The notes: a model not told the origin generated them from the letters alone. 64,000 nucleotides of DNA from Streptomyces coacervatus (GCF_029223485.1 NZ_JARHTP010000013.1:248001-312000), one strand, 5' to 3'; numbered from the stretch's first letter, positions 26,939 to 35,670 are shown. Numbers and translations: made by a program.

Positions 26939-27192
26939 GTGCTGTGACCGCGCAGGTTCGCGGGGTTGCCGTCAGGCTGCGGCTTGGAGAGGGCGTCCAC
27001 CCCAGCGGATGCCGTTCTCGCTTCGGATGCGGGTGCGTTCCAGCGTTCGGCGGCCAGGACGTCGCGGTGACGTGTGTTGGCGTTGCGCCAGCGCAGTAGG
27101 CGTGCAGCGCCCGGGTCTGCACGGTGTGGTTGGGGTGGTTGGAGTTGGCGATGGTGAACTGCCTCAGCGGTCCGAAGTGCGCCTCGATCCGG
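26939..27192 (-). pseudogene. IS630-family transposase 3' end with terminal inverted repeat
   Basis: Minus-strand frames read RIEAHFGPLRQFTIANSNHP, then HTVQTRALHAY, and after frameshifts LERTRIRSENGIRWGGRPLQ with a stop at about 26972. They parallel the IS630 transposase at 54149-54913. Immediately beyond the stop, 26939-26970 matches the 32-bp inverted repeat of that second element with a handful of mismatches (it starts GTGCTGTGACCG). Only the last third of the transposase is left; the other end of the element is not found. Confidence 0.65.
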
Positions 27193-27259
27193 TCCAGCTT
27201 CGCCTCACGGGCCGGGTCGGGGGAATCCTTCCAGATTCGCGCCAGGCTCTCGTGGCCTG

Positions 27260-27397
27260 GGACGCAATTGCTATGTCGTCCCCAATCTCTGCCGCACCGC
27301 CCCTCCGGGGGCGTACTGGCTCGTCAGACCGCAGTACGCGAACCGCCATACCGACCCTGAGTCCTTGCGGCGCTTCCTCGACATGGCCGCGGCGTAA
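27260..27397 (+). pseudogene. Short C-terminal fragment, possibly of a LysR-type regulator
   Basis: One plus-strand frame reads GRNCYVVPNLCRTAPPGAYW and ends PESLRRFLDMAAA at a TAA (27395-27397). The pattern GAYWLVRPQY followed by a PESLRRFLDW-like end resembles the last strand and helix of LysR effector domains. There is no upstream part. The call is tentative; it may be the tail of some other protein. Confidence 0.3.
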
Positions 27398-27436
27398 CCG
27401 ATCCTGCCAACTGACCGCCCGGACAAGGAGTTTGCT

Positions 27437-27910
27437 GTGCGAGATCCGGCGGAGAGCGATGCCCAACGACGCGCCCGGGTCGCGCGCTGGCCTGGTCTGC
27501 TTCACCGAAGGACTCAAGGCCGGCACCGCCACAACGATCAGCACCGGCAAGACCATTCCCAAGGCCGTTCCGTCTCCCACCAATGCAGATATGCGTTGCG
27601 GATCCTGCGTCGAGAGTGGGTCACGGACATCCTGGAAGTGCTTGTGGCAGGCCCGATCCAGTACGGCGCACTGCTCCAGGCCGTCCGGGACCGAACACCG
27701 GATCCTCAACATCCGTCGAAGCAGCGCTACATCCAGGACTCGGTCCTGAACCGGACGCTGAACAAACTGCGGGACGAGGCCCTGGTCTCACGCGACCGGG
27801 AGGGGAGTTTTCCGTACCACACGACGTACCGCATCACCGCTGCGGGAGGGCAACTGCTCGATGCGCTCGGACCGTTGGCGAGCTGGTCGGAACAGCATCA
27901 ACGGCCGTAA
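27437..27910 (+). CDS. HxlR/MarR-like winged-helix regulator
   Basis: 157 residues from a GTG at 27437 with AAGGAG seven bases upstream, a strong reason to accept that start. The first 50 residues are basic and low-complexity. Residues about 52-150 form a winged helix of the HxlR type: YALRILRREWVTDILEVLVA, QDSVLNRTLNKLRDEALVSR, and YHTTYRITAAGGQLLDAL. The typical HxlR N-terminal Cys (for aldehyde or redox sensing) appears as HQCRYAL. Its target is not evident because neighbours are relics. The odd N-terminus may reflect a rearranged 5' end. Confidence 0.6.
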   Translation: MRDPAESDAQRRARVARWPGLLHRRTQGRHRHNDQHRQDHSQGRSVSHQCRYALRILRREWVTDILEVLVAGPIQYGALLQAVRDRTPDPQHPSKQRYIQDSVLNRTLNKLRDEALVSRDREGSFPYHTTYRITAAGGQLLDALGPLASWSEQHQRP

Positions 27911-27956
27911 TCAGGGCGGGAGCTGGGCCTCTCATCGCCCCCGGTGAGGAGCGGGA

Positions 27957-28673
27957 TCAGCTCGCCTGCCGGTAGCGGTCAAGGATCGCTGCGCGCAGTG
28001 CCGGGGCTGACGCACCGAGTGCCGACAGGACAGAGGGCACCAAACCGCCGTTCATGGCGATGAGGCCGAGTGCGAGGTGCTCGATGCCGATGGTGTCGTC
28101 GTGCCGGGCCTGTGCCTCACGGACGGTGTTCGCCAGACTCTCCTTGGCGCGGGGGGTGAACGGGATGTGCCCGGAGGGGCGGGCGCCGGTGGCCTCATGG
28201 AGACCGGCACAAGCGGGGGCGGATGCCGTAAGGACGGCGCCTCGGGCGCGGCGTCGCCGGCGCCAGCGGCGCACGAGGGTCGGGGGCACTCCGCGCCGGG
28301 GGTTGAGCCTGGACATGCGGGTGCCTCGGTGGACGGTTCGGCCGGCTCGCGTGAGGGCTTCCGGTCCGAAGGACTCCTCGATCCTGGCGCGCACCGCGTC
28401 GAGATCGATCCCGATGGCGGCCAACGCGTCCCGGTTGAGGGTGCCGAACAGGAGGGACCCTGCCCCGAGTCCGACCTGGCGGACGATCTCCTCCTCGACG
28501 CGCTCCGGCGTGAGGCCGTGCTCCCGCAGGACGACGCTCGCGGGCTGGTCGGTGGCTACGACGGCGAGCAGGAGGTGCTCGCAGCCGAGGTAGTGGTGTC
28601 CCAGGCGTCGGGCGTGTTCCTGGGCGTGGACGATGACCGTACGAGCGTCGGGGGCGAAGCGTTCGAACATCAT
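27957..28673 (-). CDS. Clp N-terminal double-domain protein
   Basis: 238 residues from the ATG at 28673 (a second ATG follows; GGAGG lies two to five bases upstream). It has two Clp-N repeats. Repeat one (1-75) carries MMFERFAPDARTVIVHAQEH and YLGCEHLLLAVV; repeat two (about 165-238) carries PFTPRAKESLANTVREAQAR and IGIEHLALGLIAM. Clp-N repeats bind substrates or adaptors of ClpC/ClpA unfoldases, but there is no ATPase domain here. A basic Arg-rich linker separates the repeats. The gene overlaps the upstream HTH gene by four bases (ATGA) and should be co-expressed with it; this pairing recurs in Streptomyces. It may act as an adaptor or anti-adaptor for the Clp protease. Confidence 0.85.
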   Translation of the reverse strand: MMFERFAPDARTVIVHAQEHARRLGHHYLGCEHLLLAVVATDQPASVVLREHGLTPERVEEEIVRQVGLGAGSLLFGTLNRDALAAIGIDLDAVRARIEESFGPEALTRAGRTVHRGTRMSRLNPRRGVPPTLVRRWRRRRRARGAVLTASAPACAGLHEATGARPSGHIPFTPRAKESLANTVREAQARHDDTIGIEHLALGLIAMNGGLVPSVLSALGASAPALRAAILDRYRQAS

Positions 28674-28903
28674 GGCCTCCCGATCAACCGGCCGTACTTG
28701 CGGTGCACGGTCTGCTTGGTGACGCCGAGTCGCTGGGCGATGTCCTGCCAGGACCAGCCCAGCTTCCGTGCGTTCTCGACCTGGAGGATCTCCAGCCGTT
28801 CGGTGAGTTCTCGCAGGGCGGCCACCGCGCGGAGCCCGACGTCCGGGTCGTTGCTGGCGGCGCCCTCGGCAATTTCGAGTGTGCTCTGCATGCTCGTCAG
28901 CAT
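28670..28903 (-). CDS. Small HTH regulator paired with the Clp-N protein
   Basis: 77 residues. A helical N-terminal part (VGLRAVAALRELTERLEILQ) is followed by an HTH near the C-terminus (SWQDIAQRLGVTKQTVHRKY). The stop overlaps the start of the Clp-N gene. Its own start codon at 28901-28903 sits inside an 18-bp palindrome, and a second copy lies 28 bp upstream. That arrangement strongly suggests autorepression, possibly relieved by Clp-dependent proteolysis; the latter is inference from the pairing. Confidence 0.8.
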   Translation of the reverse strand: MLTSMQSTLEIAEGAASNDPDVGLRAVAALRELTERLEILQVENARKLGWSWQDIAQRLGVTKQTVHRKYGRLIGRP

Positions 28904-28940
28904 ATGCTGACGGATGCGATGGCGTCAACATATGCTGACG
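28895..28940. promoter_or_regulatory. Two palindromic operators at the HTH/Clp-N operon
   Basis: CGTCAGCATATGCTGACG at 28895-28912 is a perfect 18-bp palindrome that includes the start codon of the HTH gene. CGTCAACATATGCTGACG at 28923-28940 is a second copy with one mismatch between arms. Their starts are 28 bp apart, close to whole helical turns, so two dimers could bind side by side over the promoter and start. The stretch from here to 29175 shows no gene. Confidence 0.75.
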
Positions 28941-29175
28941 ATACGAAGTGGTCGAGCTGCATGGTCCAGCCGCCTTGGCCCGGGTTCTCCTGCCGTCGGG
29001 GCGCGCCAGCCGGTGTCTGTCAGCGATCACGGTTGCAGCCTGCTCGGGTGAGCTCATCGAGCCGAGACTGAAGCTTCTGACAGAGCAGACGCGGCCTGCC
29101 GCCGGGCTGGGGTCGCAGCCGTGTACTACCTGGCGATTACGGGCGCCACCGCGCATAACCAGGGCGGGGCCGGGG

Positions 29176-29630
29176 CTAAGGCTGGCTCGATTCCCGTACG
29201 GTCAGCCGATGGGGCACCAAGACCGGGGGGCGGGCCCCGGGTGACTCGATCGCGCCAATGAGCGCAGTGACCGCGGCCTCCATGGCGACCCCTGGAGAGA
29301 GACTCAGTGTCGTGACCGGCGGATCCGTGTCCGCGTAGGCGGGGTCCTCGCTCATGCACGCGACAAGGAGATCGTCAGGCACCCGCAGACCATGCCGCCG
29401 GGCCGCGGTGAGCAGTGAGCGGCCCGACTGGTTGTAGATGCCGTAGACGGCGTCCGGGCGGTCGGCGCGCCCCAGCAGGGTGTGTGCGGCGGCGTCGCAG
29501 CCCGCCCCTGGGACGAGGGGCGCCGACAGCGGTTCCTGGCCGTGCTCGGCACACCAATTCTGGTAGGTCTCAATGCAGATGCGGGAGTAGAACTCGGTGC
29601 CCGGTCCCGCGATCAGGGCGATCCGGCGGG
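29176..29630 (-). pseudogene. LacI-family sensor domain, truncated at the 5' end
   Basis: The frame is continuous from about 29630 to the stop at 29176. RRIALIAGPGTEFYSRICIE is the first strand of the second half of the periplasmic-binding fold. GRADRPDAVYGIYNQSGRSL is the typical 'PDAVxAxND' region, then GLRVPDDLLVACMSEDPAYA and PPVTTLSLSPGVAMEAAVTA follow, as in LacI/GalR effector domains. The HTH and first lobe (about 170 residues) are absent. The break at about 29630 coincides with the beginning of an amidohydrolase fragment on the opposite strand. Confidence 0.7.
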
Positions 29631-30325
29631 CTCATACCGCGCTGACCGCCTACGAGACGGCCTTCCGCCACGGCGGCCGGCACCGCGACAACCGGCACAC
29701 CCTGGCGCACACCGAGCTGATCGCTCCGTCCGACATACGCCGGATGGCCCGCGCCCGCGTCCTGGCCTGCTTCCAACTCCAGTGGGCGGAGTACGACTCG
29801 TACACGACCGACTCCCTGCTGCCGTACCTCGGCGCCGAGCGCCAGGCCCGCATCTACCCCGCTCGCTCGATGGAACGGGCCGGGGTCCGCCTGACCGGCG
29901 GCACCGACTGGCCGATCGACGCCTTCAACCCCTGGCGCCCGGTCGACCAGGCCATCACCCGCACCGGTCCGGACGGCACCCCTGCCTTCCACCCGGAGGA
30001 GGGCATCTCCCGGCTCAGTTCGCTGCGCATGCACACCCTGGGCAGCGCCTACCAGCTGCACCAGGAGCACCGCACCGGCACCCTCGAACCCGGCAAGCAG
30101 GCCGACCTCGTCCATACCGACCGCGACCTGCTCAAGGTCAAGGCGAGCGAGATCAGCGAAACCCAGGCCGAACTCACCATGATCGGCGGCGAGATCGTCC
30201 ACGAGGCCGGTTCGGTCACGGCGGCCACCCGCAAGACGCATGCATCGATCGCCGCGGCGGACACGCTGCGGGCCACCGGCGCGGCGCGCCGTACGAGCCA
30301 TTCGCACGCGGCCTGCGGACACTGA
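29630..30325 (+). pseudogene. Amidohydrolase (YtcJ-like), C-terminal 230 residues
   Basis: The frame reads TLAHTELIAPSDIRRMARAR, VLACFQLQWAEYDSYTTDSL, then GVRLTGGTDWPIDAFNPWRP (the conserved metal Asp region of amidohydrolase family 3). It ends with the C-terminal composite domain LHQEHRTGTLEPGKQADLVH. Full members are about 550-600 residues, so the N-terminal half with the HxH metal ligands is missing. The coding potential begins abruptly at about 29630, where the LacI fragment on the other strand ends. It is therefore a rearrangement product. Confidence 0.7.
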
Positions 30326-30488
30326 ACGGAGCTGTCCACCGGCAAAAGGCTGGACAGCAAAGGGGCTTGGCCTCTGCTGTCGATGCCTCCCGCCGCGAGC
30401 CCCCGGCCCTGCGGTCCCCCAGCCGCGCGGCCGGACGGCGCGACGTCAGCCCGTACTGCCTGTCCGGGGCTTGCCATCGCACCTTGAG

Positions 30489-31157
30489 TCACGGATGGAA
30501 CCGCCACCGGCCTTCAGAAATGACATCCACCTTGTCGTCCCGGACGCGAACAGCGGTCTCGTCGTCGATGAAGTAGATCGGGAAGTCCGCCCGCGCGGCG
30601 ATGCGATCAGCCCAGGCGTCGTCCCGTTCGGGGAAATCCGGTGAGTACAGGTGGGGCTTGAGATACCAGTCGAAGAGGCCGAACGGCGGCTCCACGGTCG
30701 TCGCACCGAGCACATGGAGGTCCGCGGCGTCCCCGATCACGTCGGCGGAGTGCCCGGTCAGGTTCCGGCTGAAGATCATCGATCCGGCGCTCACCCCCAC
30801 ATAGACCCGGCTCTCCAGCGCCTCCAGGAAGCCGTCGGCCAGGTCGTTGCCGGTGATGCTGCGCGCGAGGTGGTAGTGGCTGCCGCCCTCCACGTAGATG
30901 ACGTCGGCGTGGAGCAGCCGGTCGAGCACCGTCTGCCGGGGCAGGCCGTTCAGCTCCAGGACGTCGAACTCCCGCCAGCCGAGGCCGTGCAGCCGGTTCA
31001 TGTCAGCGATCATCCACCCGTGGTCCCCGGGCTCGGCGACGGACGCCGTGGGAACGAACACGACGCTCGACGACGCGAACGGCTTTCCCAGCATGTTCCG
31101 CAGCGCATCCCGCAATGTGTCGTTACGCAGGCCACTCGCCGTCAGCAGAAGCTCCAT
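30489..31157 (-). CDS. Peptidase E-like (S51) type 1 glutamine amidotransferase-fold protein
   Basis: 222 residues. MELLLTASGLRN begins a Rossmann-like fold; ADVIYVEGGSHYHLARSI and VYVGVSAGSMIFSRNLTGHS contain the nucleophile elbow with Ser in GVSAGSM, as in dipeptidase E and cyanophycinase relatives. LLFDWYLKPHLY-type sequence (GLFDWYLKPHLYSPDF) supplies a His, and IYFIDDETAVRVRDDKVDVI closes the fold. The likely activity is hydrolysis of Asp-X dipeptides or a similar acyl peptide. It is intracellular with no signal. No close operon partners. Confidence 0.85.
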   Translation of the reverse strand: MELLLTASGLRNDTLRDALRNMLGKPFASSSVVFVPTASVAEPGDHGWMIADMNRLHGLGWREFDVLELNGLPRQTVLDRLLHADVIYVEGGSHYHLARSITGNDLADGFLEALESRVYVGVSAGSMIFSRNLTGHSADVIGDAADLHVLGATTVEPPFGLFDWYLKPHLYSPDFPERDDAWADRIAARADFPIYFIDDETAVRVRDDKVDVISEGRWRFHP

Positions 31158-31246
31158 CGGGCGAGCAAATCACGGCCATGGGACGCGCGCAACGAACCCT
31201 CGATCCACCGATACCGTCAGGGCGCAACCGCATCAGAAACAGGCGC

Positions 31247-33457
31247 TCACAGGCCTTCGCCCACGGTGAGTGCCTGTTCCGCCCAGATGACCTTGCCCTC
31301 GCGGTTGTACCGCGTGCCCCAGCGCTCGGTGAGCTGCGCGACCATCATCAGGCCCCGGCCGCCCTCGTCGAAGGTGCGAGCACGGCGCAGATGCGGCGCG
31401 GTGCCGCTGGTGTCGGACACCTCGCAAGTCAAGGTCGACTGGAGGATCAACCGCAGTTGGATGGGAGCTGCGCCATAGCGGATCGCGTTCGTCACGAGTT
31501 CGCTGACCACAAGCTCCGTGGTGAAGGACAAGTCTTCCAGCCCCCATGCCGTCAGCTCGCAAGTCGTGAATGTACGGGCCGTGGAGACGGCCACCGGATC
31601 GGAGGGGACGTCCATCGTGGCGACGTGGTGGGCGTCGAGAGCTCGGGGCCGCACCACGAGAACCGCCACGTCATCGACAGGTCCGGCGGGCAGCAACGCT
31701 GACAGCAATCCGTCGCACGTCTCCTCCAGCGAGGCTGGTGCCTGGGCAAGGGCGTTGCGCAGCAAGGCAAGTGCAGCGTCCACATCGCGGGTACGGCTCT
31801 CAATCAGGCCGTCGGTGTAGAGCGCCAGGAGGCTGCCTTCCTGCAGTTCGAAGTGGGCCACTTCGAACGGGTACCCGCCCAGGCCCAGCGGCGGGCCGAT
31901 GGGCAGGTCCGGGAAGACGACTTCACGGGAGGTTCCGGTACCGCCGGCTGCGGACAGGGGTGTCGCCACCGCTGGTGCGACATGTCCGGCGCTGGCCACG
32001 GAGCACAGACGGGAGATCGGGTCGTAGACCGCGTAGAGGCAGGTGGCGCTGATCTCGTCCGCGTCCTGTTCCTCGTGCTGGAGGCGGATGACAACGTCGT
32101 CCAGGTGGGTCAGGAGTTCGTCGGGGGTCAGGTCGATGTCCGCGAGTGGGCGGACGGCCGTTCGCAGTCGGCCCATGGTGGCGGAGGCATGCAGGCCACG
32201 GCCGACCACGTCACCCACGACCAGGGCGACGCGAGCTCCGGAGAGCGGTATCACGTCGTACCAGTCGCCTCCCACTCCCGCCCGAGAACCGCAGGGCAGA
32301 TAGCGGGACGCCGTCTCGACGGCGAACTGCTCGGGCAGGCGGTGCGGCAGCAGGCTGCGCTGCAGGGTGAGTGCGGTGGAACGCTCCTGGGTGTACTGAC
32401 GAGCGTTGTCGATGTAGACGGCTGCCCTGGAAGCGATCTCCTGGGCCAGCAGCAGATCGTCGTCGTCGAAGGGAGCTGCGGTTCGATGGCGGAGGAACTG
32501 CGCGAGACCCAGGGTGCTTCCGCGGGCACACAGCGGAATCAGCAGCATGGAGTGGATACCGAAGGCGCGGAGAGTACGTCTGCTGTCCGGTGAGGCCGCC
32601 AGCCACGGCGGAACGTCGGCGGTCGTGATGTCGTGACGCCTGGGCTGTCCGGTGCTGAGCACGAGAGCCGGCTCCGCATCTTCGGGGTAGACGTGTGTCT
32701 GCCCCGTAGCCACCGCCGAGTCCGGACACCCGTCCAGCACGGACCGCTGGGCCACACGGCGCAGAACCCGGAGATCGGTGTCCGGGAGCACTTCCTCATC
32801 CGAAAGCGCGGCATCGAACAGGTCGACGGTGACGAGATCGGCGAAGCGGTCCGTGGCGACCTCCGCCAATTCCTGCGCGGTGCGTGTGATGTCGAGGGTG
32901 GTCCCGATCCGCGTGCTCGCCTCATCGAGCATGATCAACCGCCGCTGCAGCCAACGGTCGCGCTCCTCCTGGTGCGACGCGACGGCCTGTTCCGAGGTGC
33001 GATCGACGTACTCGAAGCCGATCGTGCTCAATGCGGACATCACAGCGTTGATCAGTTCCGCGTCGCTGGTGAGCCGGGGTACTTCTTCCTGCAACAGCCG
33101 CAGCAGACCGGCGTGGCCGATCCGATAGACGCGCAGGAGCGTACTGATCGATATCCCGCGCTCAGCCACTCGGCGAGCGAACTCGATGGCGGCGGGCGGC
33201 GCCTTGACCTCGGTCACGTCGAAGCCGTACTCAAGGACATCCAGGATCGCGGTCACATATTCGGACGTGGTCACCGGCTGCAGGGCGGCGAGCTCCTCGT
33301 ATTTCGACAACTCGGGGAACTCGGTGCGGAAGCGCTGCGTCATCACGCCGACCAGTTGGTCGGCTCGAGGCCTGAGCTCCCGGGCGAGATCGCGAAGCAA
33401 AGCATCGGCATTGCCGTCCACAGTCCAAAATGTACGCTCAGGCGCCGGAGCGGACAT
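31247..33457 (-). CDS. RsbRD-GAF-SpoIIE-HATPase stress/development regulator
   Basis: 736 residues from the ATG at 33457; a TTG at 33481 would add eight. Four modules follow in order. Residues about 15-180 are an RsbRD/PucR-type N-terminal helical domain (RRVAERGISISTLLRVYRIG). About 185-345 is a GAF sensor (STRIGTTLDITRTAQELAEV). About 370-580 is a PP2C-type SpoIIE phosphatase (GGDWYDVIPLSGARVALVVG with metal Asp, and GSLLALYTDGLIESR). About 600-730 is a HATPase_c anti-sigma-kinase-like domain (LVVSELVTNAIRYG and GGRGLMMVAQLTERWG). Streptomyces has many such proteins that tune sigma-factor partner switching. The ligand of the GAF domain and the target anti-sigma antagonist are unknown. It stands alone. 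Confidence 0.92.
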   Translation of the reverse strand: MSAPAPERTFWTVDGNADALLRDLARELRPRADQLVGVMTQRFRTEFPELSKYEELAALQPVTTSEYVTAILDVLEYGFDVTEVKAPPAAIEFARRVAERGISISTLLRVYRIGHAGLLRLLQEEVPRLTSDAELINAVMSALSTIGFEYVDRTSEQAVASHQEERDRWLQRRLIMLDEASTRIGTTLDITRTAQELAEVATDRFADLVTVDLFDAALSDEEVLPDTDLRVLRRVAQRSVLDGCPDSAVATGQTHVYPEDAEPALVLSTGQPRRHDITTADVPPWLAASPDSRRTLRAFGIHSMLLIPLCARGSTLGLAQFLRHRTAAPFDDDDLLLAQEIASRAAVYIDNARQYTQERSTALTLQRSLLPHRLPEQFAVETASRYLPCGSRAGVGGDWYDVIPLSGARVALVVGDVVGRGLHASATMGRLRTAVRPLADIDLTPDELLTHLDDVVIRLQHEEQDADEISATCLYAVYDPISRLCSVASAGHVAPAVATPLSAAGGTGTSREVVFPDLPIGPPLGLGGYPFEVAHFELQEGSLLALYTDGLIESRTRDVDAALALLRNALAQAPASLEETCDGLLSALLPAGPVDDVAVLVVRPRALDAHHVATMDVPSDPVAVSTARTFTTCELTAWGLEDLSFTTELVVSELVTNAIRYGAAPIQLRLILQSTLTCEVSDTSGTAPHLRRARTFDEGGRGLMMVAQLTERWGTRYNREGKVIWAEQALTVGEGL

Positions 33458-33720
33458 GTTCGTGAAAGGACTCCGCAGCAAGAGCGCGCGTGCCGTCTCG
33501 AAGCGTAAACACGCCTCGCGGTGTAGCCGTGTGTGGTCAGCGATAGAGACAGAGCGACTCCCCGGCCGATCCAGCAGCCGCCGAGGCTCGCGTTGCCAAC
33601 GTCCGCTCTACGTGCGGGAGTTGAATCCGCACCCATGGCGCAGTCCTGCGCGACCAGTCGGTCGCAGCGTGCGTCCCCCAGGCGCGTCGACCGCCGATAG
33701 CGCCCCCAAGAGCGTCCCCT

Positions 33721-34389
33721 TCAGACCCCGTGCCCCTGCGGCTTCCACCCCTTCTCGGTCGTGACCAGCACCCGCTGCCGGGCGAGGCCGCGGTCGCCGG
33801 CGATTTCGATGAGGGCGCGCGCGACGTTCGCGAAGGGGAGGGTGGGCAGGCCAGGGACCTTGGCGACCCGATCGAGGTTCTTGATCGTGGCGGCAGGGAC
33901 GGCGGGGGCTTCCTTGAGGTTGACCGGGTGGACGATCGTCCAGTTCAGGCCGGTCGCGGGCAGGCTCTGCTCCGAGAGCTCCTTGTCCTTGAAGATCGCG
34001 GCGACGACCGTGCGGTAGACCAGCCGCGCGAGGAACGACGCCTTCGCCGCCGTGTCCCCGACGCCGAACGCGGAGACGAGTACGAACCGTTCGACGCCGG
34101 CGCCCTGGGCTGCGGCGGTGATGACCGGCAGGGTCCGTTGCATGAGGTCGATGGGCTTCTTCGCGCGCAGTGCGACCCCGATGGCCGAGATCACGGCGTC
34201 GCTGCCGGCGAAGGCCTTCGTCATCGCGGACCGGTCGTCGAGGGAGCCCTGCACGACGGTCAGGCCCGGCTGACGCTCCACCGCGTCGGGGTTACGGACG
34301 TAGGCCACGACCTCGTGCCCCTGGGACAGCGCCTCCTTCACGACGTGTGAGCCGATGTTGCCGGAGGCTCCCAGCACGACGATCTTCAT
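33721..34389 (-). CDS. NAD(P)-binding NmrA/SDR-like protein
   Basis: 222 residues; ATG at 34389 with AGGAGAA upstream. KIVVLGASGNIGSHVVKEAL is the Rossmann NAD(P) loop (GASGNIG), then VVQGSLDD, SDAVISAIG, and VERFVLVSAFGVGD follow as in atypical short-chain dehydrogenases of the YwnB/NmrA kind. The YxxxK catalytic pair is not clearly kept, so it may be a sensor or quinone reductase-like protein. The gene is divergent from the MarR regulator at 34557, and three MarR-type palindromes lie between, so it is the probable target of that regulator. Confidence 0.85.
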   Translation of the reverse strand: MKIVVLGASGNIGSHVVKEALSQGHEVVAYVRNPDAVERQPGLTVVQGSLDDRSAMTKAFAGSDAVISAIGVALRAKKPIDLMQRTLPVITAAAQGAGVERFVLVSAFGVGDTAAKASFLARLVYRTVVAAIFKDKELSEQSLPATGLNWTIVHPVNLKEAPAVPAATIKNLDRVAKVPGLPTLPFANVARALIEIAGDRGLARQRVLVTTEKGWKPQGHGV

Positions 34390-34462
34390 GGTTCTTCTCC
34401 TCTGATTCCCGGCTGCACGGACGGCATCCGGAGGGCTTTCGGGGCATGCACAGGATCCAAAA

Positions 34463-34543
34463 TGCTTCGAATTCGAAGCACCGCATCAAACTGCTTCGAA
34501 TTCGAAGTACATCCTGACGGTAACATACTTCGAACTCGAAGCA
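34463..34543. promoter_or_regulatory. Three copies of a MarR-type operator
   Basis: TGCTTCGAATTCGAAGCA at 34463-34480 is a perfect 18-bp palindrome. TGCTTCGAATTCGAAGTA at 34492-34509 and TACTTCGAACTCGAAGCA at 34526-34543 are near-copies. Spacing between starts is 29 and 34 bp. They fill the 167-bp gap between the divergent NmrA-like and marR genes, covering both probable promoters. Confidence 0.85.
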
Positions 34544-34556
34544 AGGACGGTGGAAC

Positions 34557-35042
34557 GTGGAGCCGACACCCCAACACGTCGCGGCGTACTTCGCCCTCAT
34601 GGAGGCCGGAGCCCTGCTGCAACAACTGGTCGAGCAGCAACTGCGCCGTGACGGAGACCTCAGCTACATCCAGTTCCGCGTCCTGGCCCAGCTCGCCGAG
34701 GCGCCCGAGCAGAGCCTGCGCATGACGGATCTCGCGGACGGGGTGGTCTACAGCCGCAGCGGCCTGACCTACCAGGCCGACCGCCTCGAACAAGGCGGCC
34801 TGATCGCCCGCAGCCCCTCTCCCGACGACGAACGCTCGGTGACCGTGACCATGACCGAGGCCGGCCGGGAGGCGCTGGAGCGGGTCCTGCCCGGCCACAT
34901 CGACCTCGTCGCGAAGGAGCTTTTCGGTCCACTGAAAGAACCGGACGTCACAGCCATGGCAGACGTGCTCACCCGCGTCCGCGACCACTTGCGCACCGTC
35001 CCGCGCGGTCCGGCAACCCGCCGACGCCCTGCGGCGAACTGA
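34557..35042 (+). CDS. MarR-family transcriptional regulator
   Basis: 161 residues from a GTG at 34557 with AAGGACGG upstream. The winged helix is clear: IQFRVLAQLAEAPEQSLRMT, LADGVVYSRSGLTYQADRLE, and the wing GLIARSPSPDDERSVTVTMT. Helices at both ends provide the dimer interface. It sits 14 bases after the last of three operator palindromes, so it almost certainly represses itself and the divergent NAD(P)-binding protein. The inducer is unknown; phenolic or oxidative signals are usual for the family. Confidence 0.92.
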   Translation: MEPTPQHVAAYFALMEAGALLQQLVEQQLRRDGDLSYIQFRVLAQLAEAPEQSLRMTDLADGVVYSRSGLTYQADRLEQGGLIARSPSPDDERSVTVTMTEAGREALERVLPGHIDLVAKELFGPLKEPDVTAMADVLTRVRDHLRTVPRGPATRRRPAAN

Positions 35043-35095
35043 TCCGTAGCCGCCACCCGCTCCGGCGACACCGCTCCGACCCATGACCGAATCCC

Positions 35096-35148
35096 TTGAC
35101 AGACTTATGGCATAAGTACTCTACTGCAGCCGTCCTTACGGCATAAGT
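35096..35148 (+). promoter_or_regulatory. Promoter with TetR-type operator pair (orphaned)
   Basis: TTGACA at 35096-35101 is followed at once by the inverted repeat ACTTATGGCATAAGT (35103-35117), and a second half-degenerate copy CCTTACGGCATAAGT lies at 35134-35148. The same ACTTAT/ATAAGT or GTAAGT repeats front the genes at 36.9, 48.5 and 49.9 kb. Here the downstream gene is a broken monooxygenase. Confidence 0.6.
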
Positions 35149-35174
35149 CACTGGCTTGGGACGGAGCCCCCCTT

Positions 35175-35640
35175 ATGACCCTTCGGACTGCACGGACAAC
35201 GTCGCCTCCGCAAGCGTTCTCGCCGCGGCGAACAGTGATCATCGTGGGCGCCGGGCCCGTTGGCCTCGGCGCCTCGCTGAACTCACGCGTTTCGGCGTGC
35301 CCACCATCGCGCTGGAGCGACGGACGCCGCCATCCCGGCATCCGAAGACCCGTAACTTCAACACCCGAAGGCGGCATCCGGCGCGGGGCCGCTGCAGCCG
35401 CCGCCCACCGACTACGACTCCCGGTAGCGGGTTACACCATCGGCTCTCCCGGACGGACCGACCCCGACGATCTGTTCCTGCGGCATTACGGGATCAGCCC
35501 CCAAGGAGCCGTCGTCGTTCGCCCCGACGGATACGTCGGCCGGCGACGCGGCGACCGCCACCGGCCAGGAGCTCACGGAACCGATCGAACAGATCACCGA
35601 CCACGGGGATACTGACGGCCCACCATCTACGTTGCCCGGC
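35175..35640 (+). pseudogene. FAD-dependent monooxygenase, internally deleted and frameshifted
   Basis: From the ATG at 35175 the frame gives TVIIVGAGPVGLGASL, the FAD-binding GxGxxG fold of PHBH-type aromatic hydroxylases. The next part, ELTRFGVPTIALERRTPP and HPKTRNFNTR, is in a different frame. About 300 residues of the middle are gone. The C-terminal end of such enzymes, DPDDLFLRHYGISPQGAVVV then RPDGYVG, follows directly, with another frameshift before ATATGQELTEPIEQITDHGD. The remains cannot be functional. They sit behind a TetR-type operator pair, so the gene was probably once the regulated enzyme. Confidence 0.6.
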
Positions 35641-35670
35641 TGATTGCTTGAATGACGCAGAGGAAGAGGC

